NCBI GenBank assembly: GCA_023453665.1
Contig: JAEXTA010000030.1
Span: forward strand, 1 to 22,974
Direction: 5' to 3'
DNA length: 22,974 nt
From: Bacteroidota bacterium
Lineage (GTDB): Bacteria > Bacteroidota > Ignavibacteria > Ignavibacteriales > Ignavibacteriaceae
Below the pieces are notes generated by a model. It was not told where the DNA came from. It saw nothing but the letters and a program-made list of their open reading frames with translations, and made no database searches. Made by a program: the position numbers and the translations under genes. Below are positions 15,562 through 21,671 of this stretch, piece after piece. The stretch's first letter is position 1; each line of letters begins with the position of its first letter.

Positions 15562-17409
15562 ATGAAAATCAAATTGCTACTCATCTTATGTTTAACTTTT
15601 ACACTAAATATTTATGCTCAATACACAACACCCAATACAGGTGTAAACTGGAATCTTGATGATTTGGTTGCAAACTCCGGAGGCATTGTTACAGGAACTT
15701 TTCCAAATTACTTAATTATAAATAAGATTAATGTTTCAGCTAATGACAGAATTTATATACTTCCCGGAAGTATAGTAACATTCACAGGTTCAACATCAGG
15801 GTTTGATGTATCAGGAAAATTTCTTGCAGTAGGAACATCGACCGATTCAATCATTTTTACTTCGACATCTAATGACTCGACAGGCAGCGGCTACAATGGC
15901 TTTTATTTTCTTGATGCTTCAGTTGATACTGCATGCATAATAAGTTATGCTAGAATTGAATATGCTTATTACGGATTAAGATGCCTTGGCTCTTCACCAA
16001 CCTTGAGTCATTCATATCTATGGAAAAACAGAAGAGGTGCAAATCTTTCAAGTGATTCACATCCGGTAATTATTCACAATAGGATTGAAAGAAGTTATGA
16101 GTATGGAATTACAATGACTTTAGGATGTTCACCATTGATTGAAAACAATATTATCGCGTTTAACAATACGGAGAATGCCTCTGCTAAAAATCAGATCAGC
16201 ATTGGACTTCAGGGAAATAACTCCCCCATCATACGGAACAATATTATTTATGGCGGAACAAGTATCGTTACAGGTGGAATAAGTGTTTGGGTCAGCGGAG
16301 CTTCTGCTTTTTCAAATGCAGTAATTGAAGGCAACGAAATTTATAATAATAGTTTTGGAATGACTCTCTTAAGTTCTGCAGACGGAATTATTAATGCGCA
16401 GGTAAGAAATAATAAAATTTATAACAACAAACTTAATCCCAATGCCCAGATATCAGGAAGCGGAATTAATGTTAATGGTTCACCCTTTAATACACCTGTC
16501 ATAACAGGGAATGAAATATTTAATAACTGGTGGGGAATTACTATTCAAAACGGTACTACAGTTCAAGCAGGACCTCAGCCGAATATTGGTAATTTAGAAA
16601 ATGCCGATTCAACAGATGACGGACAAAATATTATTTATGATAATTTACAGGGAACTACGGTATATGATCTATACAACAACTGTACAAATGATATAATGGC
16701 TCAGAACAATGATTGGAGAGTATATGACTCACTTTCAATAGAGCAGCATGTTTTTCACAAAGCAGATAATTCACTGCACGGCACAGTAAAATTTATTCCT
16801 TTCTCGCAATTCCTTCCTGTTGAACTGATTTCATTTTCAGCATCTGTAAATAATAATTCAGTTGTATTAATCTGGCAGACAGCAAGTGAAATAAATAACC
16901 GTGGATTTGAGATAGAAAGACGTCAAATGTCATACGTGAAAAGTCAGATGAGTTGGGAATCAATCGGATTTATCACCGGAAAAGGAAATACATCCGAAAT
17001 AAATAATTATTCTTTTACCGATAATAATGTTGGCACAGGGAAATATTCTTACAGATTAAAGCAGATTGATTTAGATGGGTCATTCGCTTACTCCAACGAA
17101 GTTGAAGTGGATGTTAATTCTGTAACAGATTTTATTTTATACCAGAATTATCCAAACCCGTTTAATCCAACAACTACAATAAAATTTACATTACCAAATG
17201 TAGAGACGCATCGCGATGCGTCTCTACTAACGACGCTTAAAGTGTATGATATTCTTGGTAACGAAGTGGCAACATTAGTAAATGATAATATGAATGCAGG
17301 AAATTATGAAATTGATTTTGATGCTTCGAACCTGACTTCCGGAATTTATTTTTATCGACTTAATGCAGGCTCTTATATCCAAACAAACAAGATGATGTTG
17401 TTGAAATAA
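15562..17409 (+). CDS. Secreted parallel beta-helix protein with T9SS sorting domain
   Basis: The product has 615 residues and a signal peptide ending near NIYAQ (residue 20). Residues about 130-380 carry many N-N-x-I-x-x-N turns typical of right-handed parallel beta-helix (PbH1) repeats, often found in polysaccharide-acting or adhesive proteins. No catalytic motif is recognised. A beta-sandwich-like linker starting VELISFSASVNNNSV (about 419) follows. The C-terminal T9SS type A sorting domain starts LYQNYPNPFNP (about 526) and ends SGIYFYRLNAG...KMMLLK. The product is therefore expected to cross the outer membrane through the type IX system and be cell-surface attached or released. Residues 547-556 are encoded by a perfect 28-bp palindrome that lengthens a loop of this domain. 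A GAGGT ribosome site precedes the ATG. Confidence 0.88.
   Translation: MKIKLLLILCLTFTLNIYAQYTTPNTGVNWNLDDLVANSGGIVTGTFPNYLIINKINVSANDRIYILPGSIVTFTGSTSGFDVSGKFLAVGTSTDSIIFTSTSNDSTGSGYNGFYFLDASVDTACIISYARIEYAYYGLRCLGSSPTLSHSYLWKNRRGANLSSDSHPVIIHNRIERSYEYGITMTLGCSPLIENNIIAFNNTENASAKNQISIGLQGNNSPIIRNNIIYGGTSIVTGGISVWVSGASAFSNAVIEGNEIYNNSFGMTLLSSADGIINAQVRNNKIYNNKLNPNAQISGSGINVNGSPFNTPVITGNEIFNNWWGITIQNGTTVQAGPQPNIGNLENADSTDDGQNIIYDNLQGTTVYDLYNNCTNDIMAQNNDWRVYDSLSIEQHVFHKADNSLHGTVKFIPFSQFLPVELISFSASVNNNSVVLIWQTASEINNRGFEIERRQMSYVKSQMSWESIGFITGKGNTSEINNYSFTDNNVGTGKYSYRLKQIDLDGSFAYSNEVEVDVNSVTDFILYQNYPNPFNPTTTIKFTLPNVETHRDASLLTTLKVYDILGNEVATLVNDNMNAGNYEIDFDASNLTSGIYFYRLNAGSYIQTNKMMLLK
17200..17227. 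repeat. Perfect 28-bp palindrome inside the beta-helix gene
   Basis: GTAGAGACGCATCG is followed directly by its exact reverse complement with no spacer. It begins exactly on codon 547 and encodes VETHRDASL plus the first base of the next codon. It lies in the loop between IKFTLPN and TLKVYDILG of the sorting domain, where the other T9SS protein in this window has only KSGFV. Its GC-rich centre is unlike the surrounding AT-rich gene. It is probably an inserted palindromic repeat element. Confidence 0.85.
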
Positions 17410-17429
17410 AAGTTTGGTTAGACTATAAT
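17401..17429 (+). promoter_or_regulatory. Near-consensus sigma-70 promoter
   Basis: TTGAAA (17401-17406, five of six) and TATAAT (17424-17429, six of six) are separated by exactly 17 bases. It overlaps the stop codon of the beta-helix gene and would start RNA about 44 bases before the lipoprotein ATG at 17480. It would give that gene its own transcript. Confidence 0.55.
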
Positions 17430-17479
17430 CTTTTTAATTGTTACTTTATACCAGGTTTAAAACCAAATCGGAGGTGAGT

Positions 17480-17881
17480 ATGAAGAAATTACTAAGCATT
17501 TCGTTCTTGTTGCTTATGATTCTGATTTTCTCATTCAGTTGTTCAGAGCCGGAAAGCAGCCCGACCGGAACCACAGTTCCGCCGGTAACAGACGATGCAT
17601 TTGTTTTTGATCCCGTTGTAGGTGAGAAGTGGGTTCCGGGTAATCAATACCAGATCAAATGGAGTTATCCCGGAAGCGTGGAAGAGGTGAATATCATTCT
17701 GATGAAAAAGAAACAGTACAACATTTTGAAGATACAGAACAATGCGGTGAACAGCGGTGTATTTACCTGGAAAATACCTGCTGATATTACTCAATCTGTT
17801 TCGTACCAGATCAAAATTGAAAACAGCGCTGACCCCAGATACTTCTTCTATAGTAATGTATTTGAGATTTCAAGTAATTAA
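17480..17881 (+). CDS. Lipoprotein with Kre9/KNH-like Ser-Thr-rich domain
   Basis: I place the start at the ATG at 17480 rather than 14 codons upstream, because GGAGGTGAG (17470-17478) sits directly before it and the product then begins with a clean MKKLLSIS signal. It has 133 residues. Cys21 (FSFSC) is a likely lipidation site, followed by a Ser/Pro/Thr linker. Residues about 40-132 match the Kre9/KNH family of the Ser-Thr-rich membrane-anchored type: DPVVGEKWVPGNQYQIKW, a strand VEEVNIILM, GVFTWKIP, and a final YQIKIEN...YSNVFEI. These domains are immunoglobulin-like and occur on bacterial surface proteins; the function is unknown. It has a near-consensus promoter and a terminator of its own. 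Confidence 0.82.
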   Translation: MKKLLSISFLLLMILIFSFSCSEPESSPTGTTVPPVTDDAFVFDPVVGEKWVPGNQYQIKWSYPGSVEEVNIILMKKKQYNILKIQNNAVNSGVFTWKIPADITQSVSYQIKIENSADPRYFFYSNVFEISSN

Positions 17882-17899
17882 GGATAGACTTAATTAAAA

Positions 17900-17930
17900 A
17901 ACAAAACCCGCTGACAAGAGCGGGTTTTTA
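17900..17930. terminator. Bidirectional intrinsic terminator
   Basis: ACCCGCT (17906-17912) pairs with AGCGGGT (17919-17925) around a six-base loop, with A-rich sequence on the left and TTTTT on the right. It separates the lipoprotein gene from the convergent aldolase gene and can serve both. Confidence 0.88.
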
Positions 17931-17953
17931 TTACTAACTGTTTCTGAAAAGTT

Positions 17954-19003
17954 TTACGCTACTGTAATATCCTTATCAAGATAAACATCCTGAATAACAT
18001 TAAGCAACTTAACCCCGTCAGCCATTGGACGCTGGAATGCTTTTCTGCCTGAGATCAATCCCATACCACCGGCACGTTTGTTTATCACAGCTGTTTTTGC
18101 AGCTTCAGCAAAATCATTTTCACCGGAAGCGCCGCCGCTGTTTATCAATCCCGCTCTTCCCATATAATTATTAATTACCTGGTAGCGTGTTAAGTCAATC
18201 GGGTTGTCGGTTGAAAGATCTGAATAAACTTTTTTGTGAGTTTTACCAAACTTTAATGCATCAAATCCGCCGTTACATTCAGGTAGTTTCTGTTTGATTA
18301 TGTCTGCTTCAATTGTAACACCGAGATGGTTTGCCTGTCCCGTTAAATCAGCAGCAACGTGATAATCTTTTTCTTTTGTTTTGAATGCATTGTTCCTTGT
18401 ATAACACCATAGAATTGTCGCCATTCCAAGTTCGTGCGCGTATTGGAATGCTTCGCTTACTTCAATAATTTGTCTACCGCTTTCTTCTGAACCGAAATAA
18501 ATTGTCGCGCCAACTGCTGCTGCACCAAGGTCATAACACTGTCTTACTCCGGCAAACATTATCTGGTCATATTTGTTTGGATAAGTTAACAGTTCATTGT
18601 GATTTAGTTTTACTACAAACGGAATTTTATGAGCATATTTTCTTGATGTCATTCCAAGCACACCAAGTGTTGATGCGACTGCGTTACATCCTCCTTCTAT
18701 TGCTAACTTAACTATGTTTTCAGGATCAAAGTAAGCCGGGTTTGGTGCAAAGGATGCACCCGCGCTGTGTTCAATTCCCTGGTCAACAGGAAGAATTGAA
18801 ACATAACCTGAACCGGCTAATCTTCCCGCCATAAAAATCCATTGAAGATTTTTAAGTGTGTTTATATTTCTGTCAGTGTGTGAAAAAATCCTGTCAACAA
18901 AATCAGGACCTGGCAGGTGAAGTTGTTCTTTAGGAAACTTTGCTTTGTAGTTTAACAGCGAATCCGCTTCATTTCCAAGAAGCTCTTTAATTTTACTATT
19001 CAT
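17954..19003 (-). CDS. fbaB: Class I fructose-bisphosphate aldolase (FbaB/DhnA type)
   Basis: The product has 349 residues, close to the length of E. coli FbaB. It cleaves fructose 1,6-bisphosphate to two triose phosphates, or makes it in gluconeogenesis, through a Schiff-base lysine and without metal. Family stretches are LPVDQGIEHSAGASF (71-85), FVVKLNHNELLTYPN (129-143), IEADIIKQKLPECNGGF (231-247) with Lys237 the probable Schiff-base residue, NPIDLTRYQV (267-276) and MGRAGLINSGGASG (281-294, phosphate site). A GGGAG ribosome site precedes the ATG. The next gene upstream on the same strand is 100 bp away, and a candidate promoter lies in that gap. It ends at the bidirectional terminator. 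Confidence 0.93.
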   Translation of the reverse strand: MNSKIKELLGNEADSLLNYKAKFPKEQLHLPGPDFVDRIFSHTDRNINTLKNLQWIFMAGRLAGSGYVSILPVDQGIEHSAGASFAPNPAYFDPENIVKLAIEGGCNAVASTLGVLGMTSRKYAHKIPFVVKLNHNELLTYPNKYDQIMFAGVRQCYDLGAAAVGATIYFGSEESGRQIIEVSEAFQYAHELGMATILWCYTRNNAFKTKEKDYHVAADLTGQANHLGVTIEADIIKQKLPECNGGFDALKFGKTHKKVYSDLSTDNPIDLTRYQVINNYMGRAGLINSGGASGENDFAEAAKTAVINKRAGGMGLISGRKAFQRPMADGVKLLNVIQDVYLDKDITVA

Positions 19004-19051
19004 TCTTACTCCCTAATATTTTGATTTTTCTATAACAAATTTTGCCAGACA

Positions 19052-19080
19052 AAAATACTCTTAAAATTTATTGGATTCAA
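19052..19080 (-). promoter_or_regulatory. Candidate promoter for the aldolase gene
   Basis: On the minus strand, TTGAAT (19075-19080), a 17-base spacer, then TATTTT (19052-19057), extending to TATTTTTG. This fits both a moderate sigma-70 site and the Bacteroidota TAnnTTTG element. RNA would start about 40 bases before the aldolase ATG. Confidence 0.35.
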
Positions 19081-19104
19081 TTTGAAGGTCTTAAATTAAC
19101 TGAA

Positions 19105-20070
19105 TTATTTTCTGTTAATATGGTCAAATATGTTCTTAGCATGGAAACGGGAATTTTCAATAAACCATTTCCCTGTATCCATTCCTCCGCAAACAACTCC
19201 CGCTAAATAAATACCTTTCCGGCTTGTTTCGAATGTATCAGGATCGAATACAGGACTGAGGTTATCGTCGGGTGAAATTTCAATGCCTGAATTTTTCAGA
19301 AAGCTGAAATCAGGATGATAACCTGTCATAGCAAATACAAAATCATTTTTTATTTTGATAAGTCCATCCGGTGTTCCAATTTCAATACTGTCATCATAAA
19401 TTGTTTTAACTGTTGAATTGAAATATGCTTTGATACTTCCTTCTTTTATCCTGTTTTCGATATCAGGCAGCACCCAATATTTAATACTTTTTTTAAGACT
19501 GCTTTCACGAACGATCATTGTAACATTTGACCCTCTTCTGAAAGTTTCAAGAGCAACATCAACTGCGGAATTTCCTCCGCCAATTATTGCAACGTCAAGC
19601 TCAGAATATGGATGCGCTTCCTTAAAGTAGTGAAATACTTTTGTCCGGTTTTCTCCTTCAACATTCAGCAGGTTAGGGTTATCATAGTAACCGGCAGCAA
19701 TAATTAGATTCTTTGATCTATAAGAATTTTTATCAGTTGATATTCCTAATAATCCATTTTCACTTTTTACAGCAACAACTTTTTCATAAAAGCTTATGTC
19801 CAAATTCCAGGTTGTTTTAACACGCCGGTAGTATTCGAGTGCTTCTCTTCTTGTGGGTTTATCACCATGAGATATAAATGGTACATCACCAATTTCAAGT
19901 TTTTCAGATGTTGAGAAAAATGTCATGTTAACCGGATAGTTATAAATGGAATTTACAAGACAACCTTTTTCAATAATCAGATAATTCATTTTACGTTTAA
20001 TCGCTTCAATTCCACAGGTTAAACCAATCGGTCCGGCGCCGATTATTATTACATCAAAAACATTGTTCAT
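19105..20070 (-). CDS. ypdA: YpdA-family FAD/NAD(P) disulfide reductase
   Basis: The product is a 321-residue cytoplasmic flavoprotein. The FAD-binding motif is GAGPIG at 11-16 and the NAD(P)H-binding motif is GGGNSA at 164-169; a C-terminal FAD stretch GIYLAGVVCGG is near 287. The signature VNMTFFSTSEKLEIGDVPF (47-65) followed by KPTRREALEYYRRV is typical of YpdA, known in Firmicutes as the bacillithiol disulfide reductase. There is no CxxC redox pair, as expected for that family. This implies the organism may use bacillithiol or a related thiol; the biosynthesis genes are not in the window. No ribosome site is obvious, and a terminator for the gene upstream lies about 55 bp before its start. 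Confidence 0.88.
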   Translation of the reverse strand: MNNVFDVIIIGAGPIGLTCGIEAIKRKMNYLIIEKGCLVNSIYNYPVNMTFFSTSEKLEIGDVPFISHGDKPTRREALEYYRRVKTTWNLDISFYEKVVAVKSENGLLGISTDKNSYRSKNLIIAAGYYDNPNLLNVEGENRTKVFHYFKEAHPYSELDVAIIGGGNSAVDVALETFRRGSNVTMIVRESSLKKSIKYWVLPDIENRIKEGSIKAYFNSTVKTIYDDSIEIGTPDGLIKIKNDFVFAMTGYHPDFSFLKNSGIEISPDDNLSPVFDPDTFETSRKGIYLAGVVCGGMDTGKWFIENSRFHAKNIFDHINRK

Positions 20071-20117
20071 AAAAATTCTGTACTAAAAAATTTTATGTAT
20101 ATAAATTATCGATTTAA

Positions 20118-20147
20118 AATAAAAAAAGCGGCAGTTAATGCCGCTTT
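20118..20147 (-). terminator. Intrinsic terminator after the small secreted protein gene
   Basis: AAAGCGGCA (20125-20133) pairs with TGCCGCTTT (20139-20147) around a five-base loop. On the minus strand the stem runs into a T-tract (20118-20124), so it ends the transcript of the 20172-20591 gene. Confidence 0.88.
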
Positions 20148-20171
20148 AAGATCTCATAATATTTACTTTGT

Positions 20172-20591
20172 TTAATCAATGATCTCAATCAAAGCACTTG
20201 CAACTGTTTTGTCTCTGTCGTCGAGTAAGAATACTCTGTAAAAACCCGGATCTTCAAATTTCATATCGCTCTCGTCATTCTTTGCGAAAAAGATATAGTT
20301 CATATCCGGTTCAACAACGTAGCTGAATTTTTTATAGTATTCAAATTTTTTGGTGCGTGGATTATATTTATCAAACTGAATTGACACATCTTCCAGATCA
20401 AGTGCGTCATCGCATTTAACCATGACGGTCAAATAACCTGTGGTAAAGCGATCACTCACACCTACTTCGCCATTGCTACCGTATTTTTCACAGAAGTACA
20501 GCACAGGTTCATTCTGTGCAAACAGGTTTTGATTGAATCCTAATAACACGTACAACAGGGAAAGAGCAAAAAACAGTTTAGTTACCTTCAT
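20172..20591 (-). CDS. Small secreted protein, unknown function
   Basis: The product has 139 residues and a clear signal peptide with its core at about 6-20, ending NLFAQN (about 26). The mature part of about 113 residues starts EPVLYFCEKYG and has two cysteines (34 and 55) that could form a periplasmic disulfide. It is beta-rich with several acidic segments (CDDALDLEDVS; KNDESDMKFEDPG) and ends FLLDDRDKTVASALIEI. I do not recognise a family; it may be a small immunoglobulin-like domain. A GGAG ribosome site precedes the ATG. It is a single-gene unit with its own terminator and a long 5' region. Confidence 0.8.
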   Translation of the reverse strand: MKVTKLFFALSLLYVLLGFNQNLFAQNEPVLYFCEKYGSNGEVGVSDRFTTGYLTVMVKCDDALDLEDVSIQFDKYNPRTKKFEYYKKFSYVVEPDMNYIFFAKNDESDMKFEDPGFYRVFLLDDRDKTVASALIEIID

Positions 20592-21009
20592 ATTCTATCT
20601 CCTTTATTGGTTAATTTGTTTGAAAATAATTACCGAAAAATCATACCAGAAATCTTGGGCAAAAATCCTTGCGTTTTAGAGTTAATTAAAGAGTTTTTTT
20701 ATCAATTTGTCTTAACTCAGGTATTTTTTGCTTCATGTTAACAGTCGCATTATAGCGACAGAACATCGGAAGTAAGCAGCGATATGATACTTGTAAAGTT
20801 GTTTACTTATAATTTTGCAATTTTTTTTCAAAAAAGCATCAATGTTAAAAGAATATTTAAAATAAATTTTTATGTTAGCAAAGGCTGTTTAAGAATTACA
20901 CAAATACAAAAACAGTCTTTATCGATGTTGTAACACAAGAATGAAAATGGTACAGGCAAATTGAAATGATCAAATTCCGGCAGAATGTTACAACCAAATT
21001 CTGATATAG
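20592..21009. other. Long divergent intergenic region
   Basis: This 418-bp AT-rich gap lies between the small secreted protein (minus) and the HAD hydrolase (plus). No coding frame is convincing. It contains a GTCGC/GCGAC dyad at 20744-20759 whose six-base loop is ATTATA, that is TATAAT on the minus strand. It also has a widely spaced repeat pair GTTGTAACA (20927-20935) and TGTTACAAC (20986-20994). These may mark the promoters of the two flanking genes. No small RNA can be supported from sequence alone. Confidence 0.35.
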
Positions 21010-21669
21010 ATGAAAGAACTAATGAAGGAAAATATTTTACATGTCTGTTTCGATCTTGACGGAACACTAATTGACTCGCACTCCACGATTTATAAATCGA
21101 CTGTCACAACATTGAATCATTTTTCTATTCCTCATAAAATTGATGAGCGAAAATTCAATAATCTGATAGGCAAACATTTCTCCGATATTTTTAATGAGTT
21201 CGGAATTGTAGTGGATGATCTTCCCTCTTTTATAAAAGTCTATAAGAAAATTTATTTTGATTTTATTGATGATTCAAAATTATATCCGGGCGTTGCTGAC
21301 CTGTTAAAATTTCTTAATGAAAAAAATATTGATGTAACCCTGCTTACAACAAAAGCACAGGATCAGGCTGATCTGATAATCGATCATTTCAATCTGCGAA
21401 AATACTTTTCAATTGTTATGGGAAGAAGAGAAGGGATGGCACACAAGCCATCACCCGAACCGCTTTTATTTATCTGTAATGAACTGAATATTTATCCGGC
21501 TGAAACTTTAATGACGGGCGATACAGAACTTGATATTCAATGCGGGAAAAATGCTGGTGCAAAAACCTGCGCTGTTACTTACGGCTACAGATCAATTGAC
21601 GTTTTAAAAAAAGAACAGCCCGATTATTTAATTAACCGGGCTGAAGAAATGATAAAAATATTTGTGTGA
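21010..21669 (+). CDS. HAD-superfamily hydrolase (phosphoglycolate-phosphatase-like)
   Basis: The product is a 219-residue cytoplasmic phosphatase. Motif I is FDLDGTLID with nucleophile Asp15 and acid/base Asp17. Residues about 25-90 form the helical C1-type cap. Motif II is LLTTK (Thr113 or 114), motif III is Lys146 in HKPSPEP, and motif IV is GDTELD (Asp171, Asp175). All four are intact, so it should be active. Relatives act on phosphoglycolate, nucleotides or pyrophosphate; the substrate cannot be read from the sequence. A second in-frame ATG four codons on (21022) could be the true start, and neither has a strong ribosome site. Its stop codon lies two bases from the stop of the convergent T9SS gene. 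Confidence 0.9.
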   Translation: MKELMKENILHVCFDLDGTLIDSHSTIYKSTVTTLNHFSIPHKIDERKFNNLIGKHFSDIFNEFGIVVDDLPSFIKVYKKIYFDFIDDSKLYPGVADLLKFLNEKNIDVTLLTTKAQDQADLIIDHFNLRKYFSIVMGRREGMAHKPSPEPLLFICNELNIYPAETLMTGDTELDIQCGKNAGAKTCAVTYGYRSIDVLKKEQPDYLINRAEEMIKIFV

Positions 21670-21671
21670 GA

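Noticed and set aside
20927..20994. GTTGTAACA/TGTTACAAC repeat pair in the 418-bp gap
   Set aside because: The 9-bp match is perfect but the arms are 50 bases apart; too weak to call an operator or terminator.
20870..21067. Minus-strand 65-codon frame overlapping the HAD gene start
   Set aside because: It overlaps the conserved 5' end of the HAD gene, has no ribosome site, and its product has no recognisable features.
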